This document shows, piece after piece, positions 9,796-20,283 of a stretch of DNA of 64,000 nucleotides (position 1 is its first letter; the number at the start of each line of letters is the position of its first letter). Source of the DNA: CAZZCN01 sp964652975 (GTDB lineage Bacteria; Bacillota; Clostridia; Saccharofermentanales; UBA5734); NCBI GenBank assembly GCA_964652975.1, contig CAZZCN010000006.1:1-64000 (forward strand). The letters run 5' to 3'. A program made the position numbers and the translations under genes. The notes below the pieces were generated by a model that did not search any database, was not told the DNA's origin, and saw only the letters and a list, made by a program, of their open reading frames with translations.

Positions 9796-10584
9796 CTACT
9801 TTTGTGTCCATCTGCGCTTTTCGACAACCCTCATTGTCATGAAAAGAAAAATAGCTATTATACTGGCAAAAAACACCAGCGGTGAAATTTCGAAAATTCC
9901 ACTGCTGAAATTGTCAAGTCTCGTCAGAGGATTAGGCCACTTGATGAATGCTGTAACCGCCTTGGATACGGAATCAATCTGCAGGTCAGTAAGACCGAAA
10001 AAATTAATCTTGTCAACAAAAGTTGATACAACAGATCCCATAATAGATGCTAGACCATCGAGCAACAGCAGCATAAAAATAGCTGCAAAAGTTATAATTG
10101 CAGATATTACCTGGTTCTCAGTCAGCGATGATGCAAAAATTCCTATTGAAAGGTACGCAGCTCCAATTGATATGAATCCTATGTATGCACCAAGCGTCTT
10201 AGCGTCGATCGTACCGCCGAGTCCTAAAGTAAAAAGCAGATATACCAACGATGTAGATGTCATGACCAACAATAGCGAAAGCGATGCAAGATACTTGCCT
10301 AAGACAATCTCGAAAACAGTCGCCGGTGATGTAAGCAGCAATACCTCAGAACCGTTCTTGCGTTCTTCGGAAAAAGTTCGCATTGTTATCATCGGTACAA
10401 CCACCATGAAAAGTATAGCCTGGATTGACAGCAAAACCATCCCCACGTCCGCATATTGGTATTGCAGATTAGAAACAAACAAAAATGCTGTAATCAAGGC
10501 AAAAAGCGCCAGTACTATATATCCTATCGGAGATTTGAAATATGCAAAAAACTCTCTTTTAAAAATTGCATTTATACGTTTCAT
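9796..10584 (-). CDS. ABC transporter permease, GldF/ABC-2 type
   Basis: A 262-residue integral membrane protein with about six hydrophobic segments. It starts MKRINAIFKREFFAYFKSP, the typical cytoplasmic helix of ABC-2 permeases, and contains the family motif TMRTFSEERKNGSEVLLLTSP at about residues 67-87, which couples to the ATPase. The ATG directly follows the ATPase stop codon (no gap), and GGAGG lies inside the end of the ATPase gene, so the two are translationally coupled. With the GldG-like and DUF4340 genes it forms a four-gene transporter set. Confidence 0.9.
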   Translation of the reverse strand: MKRINAIFKREFFAYFKSPIGYIVLALFALITAFLFVSNLQYQYADVGMVLLSIQAILFMVVVPMITMRTFSEERKNGSEVLLLTSPATVFEIVLGKYLASLSLLLVMTSTSLVYLLFTLGLGGTIDAKTLGAYIGFISIGAAYLSIGIFASSLTENQVISAIITFAAIFMLLLLDGLASIMGSVVSTFVDKINFFGLTDLQIDSVSKAVTAFIKWPNPLTRLDNFSSGIFEISPLVFFASIIAIFLFMTMRVVEKRRWTQK

Positions 10585-11544
10585 CTATTTTGCCTCCATC
10601 TTGTCATATGATGCATTCGAAGTTACCTGCAGGAAAATATCCTCAAGCGTCGGATCCATTGACTTCATCTCGATAATCGGCCATGAATGTCTGGCCATCT
10701 CAAAAAATGTCTGCTTCCTGGTATCCGTTCCGGAATCATTCTCAACCGCAACAGTTGTAACTCCGTGCAGTCTTTCGCCTATTATGTCAGCCTTCTTGAC
10801 TCCCGGAATCAAACGTATCTTCTGAAGGATATCCTTGGAAGGTCCTTCTGCAGATACTGAATACTTGGAAGTCTTTGAAAATTCCCTGGAAAGATTCTCT
10901 GTTGTATTGACAGCTGCTATAGCACCATTGGCAATAATAACGACTCTGTCACATACTGCACTGACCTCAGGCAGGATATGGGAGCTCAGTATGACTGTGT
11001 GAGATTTGCCTAGTTGCTTGATCAGGTTACGTATTTCTATGATTTGCTTGGGGTCAAGTCCTACTGTCGGCTCATCCAATACAAGAACCTCCGGATTACC
11101 TATAAGGGCTTGTGCTATACCAACACGCTGTTTGTAACCCTTAGAGAGATTCTTAATCAATCGGCCGGCAACATCTGTTATTCGCACCAGCTTCATAATC
11201 TCCGCAATGTGCTTAGCTCTTGAATCCTTCTCAACTCCTTTTAGTTCACTGACAAATTTAAGATATTCCAATGCTGTCATGTCCATATAGAGAGGTGGAT
11301 TCTCGGGAAGATATCCGATGCATTTCTTGGCATTCTGTGGTTCGTCTACGATGTCGTATCCGTTGATTTTGACTGTTCCTGAAGTTGCCGACAGAAAACC
11401 TGTCAGAATATTCATAGTAGTGGATTTGCCGGCACCGTTAGGTCCCAGAAAACCCAATATCTCGCCTTGGTTTACATCAAAGGATATGTTGTCCACAGCA
11501 AGATTCGGCCCGTAATATTTAGTCAGGTTACGAATTTCTATCAT
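10585..11544 (-). CDS. ABC transporter ATP-binding protein, GldA/CcmA type
   Basis: A 319-residue ATPase. The Walker A motif GPNGAGKST is at about residues 34-42, the signature LSKGYKQRV at about 133-141, and Walker B VLVLDEPTVGLDP at about 153-165, followed by the H-loop SSHIL. A C-terminal domain of about 90 residues is typical of exporters of the ABC-2 class. It is the first gene of the GldA-GldF-GldG-DUF4340 set. The start ATG has GGAGGG just upstream. Confidence 0.93.
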   Translation of the reverse strand: MIEIRNLTKYYGPNLAVDNISFDVNQGEILGFLGPNGAGKSTTMNILTGFLSATSGTVKINGYDIVDEPQNAKKCIGYLPENPPLYMDMTALEYLKFVSELKGVEKDSRAKHIAEIMKLVRITDVAGRLIKNLSKGYKQRVGIAQALIGNPEVLVLDEPTVGLDPKQIIEIRNLIKQLGKSHTVILSSHILPEVSAVCDRVVIIANGAIAAVNTTENLSREFSKTSKYSVSAEGPSKDILQKIRLIPGVKKADIIGERLHGVTTVAVENDSGTDTRKQTFFEMARHSWPIIEMKSMDPTLEDIFLQVTSNASYDKMEAK

Positions 11545-11672
11545 TTAATTCCCTCCATTTTCGGATAATTTATCACGTATTTATTTATATTGGTTTTTTG
11601 ACTTTTCTATTATATCTTATTTCATCTTATGCTACAACAAGAGTTCACAATTGTTCGTATTTTATCAGCACT

Positions 11673-11719
11673 AAAAAAGCCGTCTTTTACAGTTTTACAA
11701 CTGATTTGAGACAGCTCTT
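11673..11719 (-). terminator. Rho-independent terminator after the NlpC/P60 gene
   Basis: Read on the minus strand, AAGAGCTGTCT pairs with AGACGGCTTTT (two G-U pairs) and a run of six T follows. A small inner stem (CAGTT/AACTG) closes the loop. It lies about 30 bases downstream of the NlpC/P60 stop codon and separates that gene from the ABC set. Confidence 0.8.
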
Positions 11720-11746
11720 AAGATTTATAATGCAGAAAAAATAATT

Positions 11747-12757
11747 TTATTTCTTGATAAAACGATGGACAGAAATAAGTTTGTAACCCCATCTCTTATA
11801 TTGATCGACACTTACCTTGCAAATACCATTACTAAGCGAGGCGTGCACCATTGTCCCGTTCCCAATGTATATTCCGACATGGCCTATTGAAGTGCCTCTT
11901 CTGCTGCCACTCCATGCTATAACATCACCCGGGGCAATCTGAGAATAGGGAATTTTAATCCCTGCACTTGCATATGAATATGAACTTCTCGGTGTTGAAA
12001 TTCCATATCTGTTAAAAATAAATGTTGTAAGTCCAGTACAGTCAAATCCTTTACTGGGAGCTGATCCGCCGTATCTGTATCTAATACCGAGATATTTCAA
12101 TGATTCTTTAGCAATGGATCCACCAAGAGTGTTTGCCTTTGCAGGGGTACTTGAATAAGCAGGCTTCTTTGCAGCAGGAGCCTTTGTAGGCTTAGGAGAA
12201 GGAGTAGGCATTGTATCGGCTACAAATTCCTTCTTCATGTAACCAATAGTTCCTTTATCGTCAACCACCCTGTCCCATTCCTTGCCAATTCCGGTTCTTA
12301 AAATGCTGTCGGCTAGCTTATATGTGTGAATTATATCCGAATCTGTCGACGGAAGTTTTCTCATATTCAGTATGGTACTGCTTACAAATATCTCCGTATA
12401 ATCATCTTCGAATGTCATGTCAGGAGGAACTTGAATACTCTGTGAAGATGATTCTTCAATAGCCGAGCCTAAAAGGAGGTCACTGTCACTCGTGATGTCA
12501 CCTCTGTTCATAAGCTTGGATTCGTCTCGAACATATTCAACAATGTCATAATTATCTGGATTAAAGTATGTATCGTCTCCCTCGGATGCTTGCATTGCGG
12601 TCATTGACTGCAACGAAATGTTCTCTTGGGTGAGACGTGTTTTCGCCGATAAGGGAGAGAAAGAGAACAATGGTGAGGCAAGAACCGCAACAATTATTGA
12701 AATAGATATATATAAAGATGTGTTTTTAATTATTCGGGCTAACAGTATTTGCTTCAT
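11747..12757 (-). CDS. NlpC/P60 peptidoglycan hydrolase with SH3 domain
   Basis: A 336-residue secreted or membrane-anchored cell wall hydrolase. A hydrophobic segment at about residues 13-33 acts as signal peptide or anchor. An SH3-like wall-binding domain covers about 120-182 (start TILNMRKLPS), then a Pro/Lys/Thr-rich linker (183-208), then the NlpC/P60 domain (about 212-336). Catalytic residues visible are Cys240 (in FDCTGLTTF), His293 (in GHVGIYIG) and His305. The family cleaves D-Glu-meso-DAP type bonds in wall peptides. GGAGG precedes the ATG. A good vegetative promoter and a WalR-type box lie upstream, and a terminator follows, so it is a single-gene unit probably under WalKR-like control. 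Confidence 0.92.
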   Translation of the reverse strand: MKQILLARIIKNTSLYISISIIVAVLASPLFSFSPLSAKTRLTQENISLQSMTAMQASEGDDTYFNPDNYDIVEYVRDESKLMNRGDITSDSDLLLGSAIEESSSQSIQVPPDMTFEDDYTEIFVSSTILNMRKLPSTDSDIIHTYKLADSILRTGIGKEWDRVVDDKGTIGYMKKEFVADTMPTPSPKPTKAPAAKKPAYSSTPAKANTLGGSIAKESLKYLGIRYRYGGSAPSKGFDCTGLTTFIFNRYGISTPRSSYSYASAGIKIPYSQIAPGDVIAWSGSRRGTSIGHVGIYIGNGTMVHASLSNGICKVSVDQYKRWGYKLISVHRFIKK

Positions 12758-12846
12758 TAATCCTCCGTTGGCTAGTCAGCTTGATGTCAAAATATTCTGC
12801 CTTACTTTTGTGATTTTAAGTAAAACAATAATCACATTTGGTTTGA

Positions 12847-12875
12847 ATTTTACCATACTATTTCAGTCAAGTCAA
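12847..12875 (-). promoter_or_regulatory. Vegetative promoter of the NlpC/P60 gene
   Basis: On the minus strand, TTGACT (12875-12870), 17 bases, then TAAAAT (12852-12847). Only one base of each hexamer departs from consensus and the spacing is optimal. The predicted transcript leader is about 80 bases. Confidence 0.75.
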
Positions 12876-12889
12876 ATTTTTGCAATATG

Positions 12890-12906
12890 GTTACAAAAAG
12901 GTTACA
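12890..12906 (-). promoter_or_regulatory. WalR (YycF)-type binding box
   Basis: On the minus strand the sequence is TGTAAC-CTTTT-TGTAAC, a perfect match to the published WalR consensus TGTWAH-N5-TGTWAH. It ends 14 bases upstream of the -35 element of a wall hydrolase gene, the class of gene WalR controls in Bacillus and Staphylococcus. Site identity is seen directly; control by a WalR orthologue is inferred. Confidence 0.65.
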
Positions 12907-12961
12907 AATATGACATACTGCTTTTACGACCCTTATACCCAAGCCCGCTGCACCCTTTCTA

Positions 12962-14335
12962 CTAACCCTGCTTAGCCCTTTCCATAGACTCAAGAGCCCT
13001 TGTTTCAGCCATTCTTAAAGATTTACGGAAGACTACTATAACAACACCGCCTACGGCAAAAAGTATTATTATGCTAAAAATTCCATATGATGACCTTCCG
13101 GTAGATGTTTTAACAAAAGCATATAACGCAGGACCTAGAACTGCGGCAAATTTACCGAATATATCAAAAAATCCGAAGAATTCATTTGACCGCTGAGGGG
13201 GGATAAGTTTGCCGAAGAAAGATCTGGAAAGGGCTTGTATTCCTCCCTGACAAGTCCCGACAAGTACGGCAAGAGCCCAGAAAATCTTCTGTGCCTGCGC
13301 AATTGTAAGAATCTCCTCCTCTATTCCATAACCCATTACAAAGCCAAGGATGCAAATAATGAAATAAATCAGAATGGCGATTGATATCATATTGATCGAA
13401 CCAATTCTGCCCGCAAATTTGCTGAACCATATGGCACACGGAACCGCTACTATCTGCGTTACCAAAAGTGCAAGAATCATACCCGTTGTATCAAGTCCAA
13501 GCGATGCGCCGAACGCGGTTGCCATATGTATAACCGAATTGACTCCGTCTATATAAAAGAAATAAGCGATTATAAAGGCAAACAGTGCCTTGTCGTGGAA
13601 TATATGCTTCATTGTATTGACTATGTTTTGAAAGGTGGTTTTAATAAGTCTGGATGGCGGAAGCTCTACAAAATGAATTTGATGGACATTTCTCAAAATG
13701 GGTATGCTGAATATCCCCCACCACAGAACTGTCAATAAAACAGCGATTTTGACTGCCAGCACGCTGGCCGATGAGGAAATTTCGTCTTGCGACAATGTCT
13801 TGTCTATAAGTCCTATTGCAGGGAAAATCTTTTCACCAAACAAAACCAATGCTATTGACGCTATAAACGGGATGGTGCTTCCGCCTATATACCCCATGCT
13901 GAATCCCCAGGCTGACACCTTGTCCATCCTGTCGGCGGTGGTAACATCCGTAATAAACGAGTCATAGAAAAGATTTGCTCCGCTCCAGCCAAGATAAGAA
14001 ACGGCGTATCCAACCAGCATCAATTTCCAGTCGCCGGCAAAAGCCATAACCGTTGTGAATGCAAGTCCCAACAAAAGGAATGCAGAAAACAATTTCTTCT
14101 TCATTCCTTTATAGTCGCCAATAGCTCCTATGACCGGTGCCAGAATAGCCATTGTAAATGTAGCTGCCGAAGTCGCCCAGCCCCACCAGACATCGCCGGC
14201 AACACCGGCATTCTTGGCCACTGTGGCAAAATAGATCGGGAAAATAGCCGCCACAATAATTGTGGAATGTGCTGAATTCGCCCAGTCATAGAAAATCCAG
14301 CTTCTTTCGGGTTTGCTAAATCTGCGTTTTGTCAT
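12962..14335 (-). CDS. MFS transporter, Atg22-like (UMF1) family
   Basis: A 457-residue integral membrane protein with about 12 hydrophobic segments. The start MTKRRFSKPERSWIFYDWAN is characteristic of the Atg22-like branch (Y/FDWANSA), and the motif RSFFGKLIPPQRSNEFFGF near residue 380 is the second family signature. Members are proposed to export amino acids or small metabolites, by analogy with yeast vacuolar Atg22; the substrate here is unknown. GGAGG precedes the ATG. The neighbours offer no clear functional link. Confidence 0.85.
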   Translation of the reverse strand: MTKRRFSKPERSWIFYDWANSAHSTIIVAAIFPIYFATVAKNAGVAGDVWWGWATSAATFTMAILAPVIGAIGDYKGMKKKLFSAFLLLGLAFTTVMAFAGDWKLMLVGYAVSYLGWSGANLFYDSFITDVTTADRMDKVSAWGFSMGYIGGSTIPFIASIALVLFGEKIFPAIGLIDKTLSQDEISSSASVLAVKIAVLLTVLWWGIFSIPILRNVHQIHFVELPPSRLIKTTFQNIVNTMKHIFHDKALFAFIIAYFFYIDGVNSVIHMATAFGASLGLDTTGMILALLVTQIVAVPCAIWFSKFAGRIGSINMISIAILIYFIICILGFVMGYGIEEEILTIAQAQKIFWALAVLVGTCQGGIQALSRSFFGKLIPPQRSNEFFGFFDIFGKFAAVLGPALYAFVKTSTGRSSYGIFSIIILFAVGGVVIVVFRKSLRMAETRALESMERAKQG

Positions 14336-14490
14336 ACCAACCTCCTGAAAATTCTATAAATGTAATGTATGATGTCATAATACAATAAGTTATATAAAAT
14401 GAACTGAAAAGCCACGGAACACTGCCAAATGATTTGCATTACAAACCATTACTAAATCTGCAAAACGTAAATTGGTTTGAAAAAATGCGT

Positions 14491-14599
14491 GACACCTATG
14501 GTGTCTGATATTGAAAAATCATGTGAAACCGCAGGTTTCTGACAGCTTATATGCTGTCAAATAATTTTTCCAGGTGTGAAAAACGTTAGTTTTTCACAC
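14491..14599. repeat. Cluster of four short perfect inverted repeats
   Basis: Four near-contiguous hairpins: GACACC-3-GGTGTC (14491-14505), GAAACC-3-GGTTTC (14525-14539), TGACAGC-6-GCTGTCA (14540-14559) and GTGTGAAAAAC-4-GTTTTTCACAC (14574-14599). The last overlaps the final codons and stop of the rhamnulokinase gene and could end its transcript, although no long T-run follows on the minus strand. The second and third share an edge with no gap. Confidence 0.6.
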
Positions 14600-16025
14600 T
14601 AATTGCCCTGATTTCAAAGCTGTTCTTGACCACGGTACGGCAGTCATCCAGGGTTTTGATCTGTCCAAGACCTACCAGCTGCAACAGGAAATTACCGGCG
14701 GCAGAGCCTTCTATAGGTCCGCAAACTACAGGTATTGAAAGCGCTTTGCATGTGAGCTCTGAAAGAAATTTGTCCTGTATTCCTCCACCGACCATATTCA
14801 GCTGATCAATTTTCTCGTTTATTACAATCTCCAGGCCTTTAACCGCTTTTGCGTACTCATTGACCAGCCCGTTGTATACCGCCAAGGCAAGGTCGCCGAT
14901 TCCGTCAGGTCTGCCCTGTCCGCTTTCTTCGCAGAAGGCAGCTATTTCGTCAATCATTTTAAGCGGGTTGTTAAAACGCTGGTCGTTTGGATTGATAGAA
15001 AAAGTTCTGCCCGCTTTGTATGATTCGCGTGCTTTGTTCTCAATATCATCATAGCTTAATTTCTCGTATCGGTGAGTCCAGTCTTTCTTCAGGTTTTGCA
15101 TCAGCCACAGGCCGTTGATGTTTTTGAGGAAAATATTCTTATCAAAAGCACCGCCTTCATTGGTGAATCCTTCATCCATCGCTTCCTTCGTGCAAATCGG
15201 TTCATCTGTCTCAACTCCTAGAAGCGACCATGTTCCACAGCTTAAATACGCACATCGTTTGTCGGAATCCATAGGAACGGCTACAACAGCCGATGCAGTA
15301 TCATGTGTGCATACCGCAATAACGGGAATAGCCTCAACTTCCAGTTCGGCCATTATGAAAGGACTCAGCACACCGTATATTTCACCTGGGAATATAATAT
15401 CAGGGAACATTTCGCGGTTTAATCCAACAAGTCCAAGTATCTCATCATTGTAATCTTTCGTGAATGGGTCGACCATCCCCCCAGTGCCCGCGATTGTGTA
15501 TTCATTAAACATTTTGCCTGTCAGAAGATATGCAAAAAAATCAGGCGTATACAGGAGCTTGTCCGTTAGATCAAGCAAGTCCGGACGAAGCATTTTCTCT
15601 GCATATACCTGGTAAATTGTATTGAATGTCTGCTTTGCAAGGCCAGTACGTCTGTACAATTCTGAAAATGGCGTTGTTCTCTCAAAGTCTTCTATCGCCG
15701 CCAAGGTTCTTGCGTCCCTGTAGTGAATGGGATTAGTCAGAAGCGCTCCGTCTCTCCCAATAAGGGCGTAGTCTACACCCCAGGTATCAATTCCTATACT
15801 GTCGATAGTCCCGTATTTTTGTTTTGCTTTACGGATACCCACTTTCAGTTCGTGAAACAATCGCAGTGTATCCCAGTAAAAATAGCTTTCGGTCATGACC
15901 GGCTCATTTGCGAATCTGTGAATTTCGTCCAGAGACAGCTTCCCGTCCTCCCAGAGCGCAACCATGGCTCTTCCGCTTGATGCTCCGTAATCAAATGCCA
16001 GTAAAATCCTTTTGTCGTTACTCAT
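14586..16025 (-). CDS. rhaB: Rhamnulokinase
   Basis: A 479-residue FGGY-family sugar kinase that phosphorylates L-rhamnulose to L-rhamnulose 1-phosphate. The N-terminal phosphate-binding motif FDYGASSGRAMV is specific for rhamnulokinases, and GIDTWGVDYALI near residue 80 carries the catalytic aspartate region; the C-terminal GGGIQDKFLSELTCKAL motif closes the ATP site. Length matches the family. GGAG lies upstream of the ATG. The other rha genes (isomerase, aldolase) are not in the window, so the gene stands alone here; a GH106-like rhamnosidase at 46-49 kb could feed the same pathway. A structured leader with repeated GATAAAAT motifs lies upstream. Confidence 0.93.
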   Translation of the reverse strand: MSNDKRILLAFDYGASSGRAMVALWEDGKLSLDEIHRFANEPVMTESYFYWDTLRLFHELKVGIRKAKQKYGTIDSIGIDTWGVDYALIGRDGALLTNPIHYRDARTLAAIEDFERTTPFSELYRRTGLAKQTFNTIYQVYAEKMLRPDLLDLTDKLLYTPDFFAYLLTGKMFNEYTIAGTGGMVDPFTKDYNDEILGLVGLNREMFPDIIFPGEIYGVLSPFIMAELEVEAIPVIAVCTHDTASAVVAVPMDSDKRCAYLSCGTWSLLGVETDEPICTKEAMDEGFTNEGGAFDKNIFLKNINGLWLMQNLKKDWTHRYEKLSYDDIENKARESYKAGRTFSINPNDQRFNNPLKMIDEIAAFCEESGQGRPDGIGDLALAVYNGLVNEYAKAVKGLEIVINEKIDQLNMVGGGIQDKFLSELTCKALSIPVVCGPIEGSAAGNFLLQLVGLGQIKTLDDCRTVVKNSFEIRAISVKN

Positions 16026-16059
16026 TATCAGTTTCTCCTATAAACTATTAATTACTAAA

Positions 16060-16110
16060 GGATAAAATTGGCATTCCTTCAGTTTTCGCCTTGGTTTGTC
16101 GATTTTATCC
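16060..16110 (-). promoter_or_regulatory. Hairpin in the rhaB leader
   Basis: A perfect nine-base inverted repeat, GGATAAAAT and ATTTTATCC, separated by 33 bases, ends about 35 bases upstream of the rhaB ATG. Two further direct copies, CTGATAAAAT, lie at 16210-16219 and 16228-16237, 18 bases apart. The shared GATAAAAT core suggests operator half-sites rather than only an RNA stem. No known regulator is recognised. Confidence 0.4.
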
Positions 16111-16280
16111 ATTTATTGTTCAAAATTTTACTAACTAATATCGTCTGTAATATCTTAATGTCCTTCTTGAAATAAGTGAAAATCGTAATAATATTATATT
16201 TCTGTTATTCTGATAAAATTACAATTCCTGATAAAATAATTATATTATTAAGAAATATCAAATTTACAATCTTTGTAAAA

Positions 16281-16820
16281 TCAATACAAGCCGTCCACCT
16301 TTACTTTGGATGGGTTGTACTTCTTCATGCTGGGTACCATTCTCTCATCTGGTTCGAAAATAACAATAACGGTCTGTCCCTTGGTCTTTGCCTTCTTGGC
16401 GTTATTCTTAGTTACGATGAAGTAATTGACTTTATTATCCATGGTGGGAGCAAAGTTGAGCACAGTGCGGTTGCCCTTTGCATATTCCCTGTAAAGGTCG
16501 GTGCTCATCCTTGCGCAAATTTCAAATTCCTTTGCATCGCCTGAAAATGCCCTTGTCCTTTTACGTTGAGCGATTATGCAGTCAATGTCGATAAAATTTT
16601 CGGTAACCGAGTACTCGTACTCCCTGTTCAATCCTGAAATGACCCACCAAATCCCCCAAATAGCGCCTACTATGAGAATCGGTGCAAACTGTGCAATGAT
16701 TTGCACGCTGAAGCTTAGTACGATCAGAACTAAAAAAGCAAAAAACAATCCTGTTATCTTAAGATAATCAGTCTTGTCCTTCTGTTTTCTGACAATTTTT
16801 TCCATAAAAGTTGCATCCAT
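16281..16820 (-). CDS. DUF6106-like small membrane protein
   Basis: A 179-residue protein with two adjacent hydrophobic segments at about residues 22-60 and a C-terminal cytoplasmic-looking domain containing the motif AQRKRTRAFSGDAKEFEIC. This resembles DUF6106, a clostridial family of unknown function. I choose the ATG at 16818-16820 because GGAGG lies eight bases upstream; a longer reading frame from 16880 has no such site and adds an unconvincing tail. It sits between groEL and rhaB with gaps on both sides and appears to be a single gene. Confidence 0.65.
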   Translation of the reverse strand: MDATFMEKIVRKQKDKTDYLKITGLFFAFLVLIVLSFSVQIIAQFAPILIVGAIWGIWWVISGLNREYEYSVTENFIDIDCIIAQRKRTRAFSGDAKEFEICARMSTDLYREYAKGNRTVLNFAPTMDNKVNYFIVTKNNAKKAKTKGQTVIVIFEPDERMVPSMKKYNPSKVKVDGLY

Positions 16821-16930
16821 TGGTCTGCCTCCTGTAATTTTATATATTATCTTCAAATTCGATGGTTTAGACAATATCATTTTTCATTATAATAACATGA
16901 ATTTGAGCATTTTTCACACTATTTTTTCAT

Positions 16931-16978
16931 AAAAAAACAGCAGGGAAGAAATTCACCGGATCTACCCCTGCCATTTTG
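16931..16978 (-). terminator. Terminator downstream of groEL
   Basis: On the minus strand, GGCAGGG pairs with CCCTGCT across a 20-base loop and seven T follow. It lies about 145 bases beyond the groEL stop and would end the groESL transcript. Confidence 0.7.
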
Positions 16979-17122
16979 AAATTATTAGATAATAAACAGC
17001 TGTGATTATCTAGTATCGGATAAAACAACTATCGCTAGCCGTCTGGTTTTCGACTGGCAAAAACCTTTTTGTCTCCAGTAATTGACTAATAAGCGTTCTT
17101 GGAATTTTCTATAAAGTCAATA

Positions 17123-18802
<1,680 letters not shown>

Positions 18803-18830
18803 TTATGCGAATCTTGTTTTCTAAAAAATA

Positions 18831-19115
<285 letters not shown>

Positions 19116-19156
19116 TTAAAATGCCTCCTTTATTTAATAAAATACAAACTCAATTT

Positions 19157-19183
19157 TTAGCACTCTAAATACTTGAGTGCTAA
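19157..19183. promoter_or_regulatory. CIRCE operator (HrcA binding site)
   Basis: A perfect CIRCE inverted repeat: TTAGCACTC, nine bases, GAGTGCTAA. It lies about 40 bases upstream of the groES ATG and just downstream of the -10 element, in the usual position for HrcA repression of heat-shock genes. Confidence 0.98.
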
Positions 19184-19191
19184 CACTGAAT

Positions 19192-19220
19192 AATATAGTG
19201 TTTTTTGAGTAAAGTGTCAA
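19192..19220 (-). promoter_or_regulatory. groESL vegetative promoter
   Basis: On the minus strand, consensus TTGACA (19220-19215), 17 bases, then TATATT (19197-19192). The CIRCE element begins about nine bases further downstream, so HrcA would block the start region. Confidence 0.92.
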
Positions 19221-19378
19221 GGAAAATAATATGGGTTAATTATTAATAAACTGTAAATCAAACCAATCTTTCAGAATAATACCAATATAGTTTTCAACTT
19301 AGCTTAACGAAGTAAAATTATATTATGATGTAAATATATAAGTAAAATCGCATTGCAATAAATTAGTAACGAAATATT

Positions 19379-20035
19379 TCAGGCAAGAAGCTGCAACAAA
19401 ACGTTGTTAAAATAAAGCTTACTGACAATGGTTGATTCGGAAATCACTGAAACTATGGACGGTATGCGTGATGCCAGAAGCGCGATCATAGCAAGTACGA
19501 TGTAGATTATCAGGGCTGACTGCAGCAGTGAAAACGCAGCTCCCAAGACACGGTTGGTTGCATCGAGTATTTTAATCTTCTTGAATGCGCCTTCCATGGA
19601 CTTCTCTAATATGAAAAATGCTATTCTTATAACAATTAGAAGCAATATAAATGCTATACCGATAAGCATAAGAAAAAACACCTTGTCAGCAAGTGTATCC
19701 GCACCCGATTTCAAAGTCTGGGAGGGGTCCGGAAATCCTTTAAGAAGTGACTCCTTCATGAATTCCGGCATAGCGATATCATTTACTGTCTGGGTTATGC
19801 TCTTGGTTGCTGCATCTGATTTGTCTGTAAAAAATTTCTGTATGGCGGTTTTGGCTCCGTCAAAAACAGAAAATTCTCTCAAAGCAGTTGCAATGGGACG
19901 CGCTAGAAAGGCGGATGCTATGAATGCCGCTATGCCGGTAAGCAGTCCTATTGCCATTTTTACAAAGCCTTTGTATAAGCCCAAAACAATCATTAAAAGT
20001 ATAAAGGTAAGCAAGACGATATCCGCAGTATTCAT
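19379..20035 (-). CDS. CvpA family membrane protein
   Basis: A 218-residue protein with about four hydrophobic segments. The first, with ADIVLLTFILLMIVLGLYKG, is the standard CvpA start (D-x-x-L-x-x-x-x-x-G-x-x-K/R-G), and a further pair lies around residues 115-190. CvpA homologues are linked to bacteriocin production in Escherichia coli and to envelope integrity more widely; the Firmicute role is not settled. GGAGG precedes the ATG. It lies downstream of the LCP gene, separated by a gap that contains a 40-bp tandem array. Confidence 0.8.
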   Translation of the reverse strand: MNTADIVLLTFILLMIVLGLYKGFVKMAIGLLTGIAAFIASAFLARPIATALREFSVFDGAKTAIQKFFTDKSDAATKSITQTVNDIAMPEFMKESLLKGFPDPSQTLKSGADTLADKVFFLMLIGIAFILLLIVIRIAFFILEKSMEGAFKKIKILDATNRVLGAAFSLLQSALIIYIVLAMIALLASRIPSIVSVISESTIVSKLYFNNVLLQLLA

Positions 20036-20120
20036 TTCAAATCCTCCATCAAAGCCATATATTTTGAATCATTTTGAATGTTTTTTGTAATATTGTGCTA
20101 TCGTTTCATAGCATATTATT

Positions 20121-20240
20121 AACAATCACTATTTTGTTTCGCTTGTATAATCTCTATAATACCAATCACTATTTTATTTCGCGTGTATAATCTCTATAAT
20201 ACCAATCAATATTTTGTTTCGCGTGTATAATCTCTATTGT
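20121..20240. repeat. 40-bp tandem repeat, three copies
   Basis: Exact 40-base period: 20121-20160, 20161-20200 and 20201-20240, differing at only a few positions. Each unit carries ATTTTGTTTCGCGTGTATAA followed by a second TATAAT-like element. There is no spacer sequence, so it is not a CRISPR. It lies between the LCP gene and the CvpA gene. Confidence 0.95.
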
Positions 20241-20283
20241 GTGCATTTTTATGTTTTCGGCTTAATCACACAAATTTTCTGAT

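Noticed and set aside
9839..10825. Long plus-strand frame of 328 residues
   Set aside because: It lies antisense to the clear ABC permease and ATPase genes, with no family motifs and no ribosome site.
20121..20240. Possible CRISPR array (also the arrays at 31992-32111 and 27703-27762)
   Set aside because: Units are head to tail with no spacers, and no cas genes are present.
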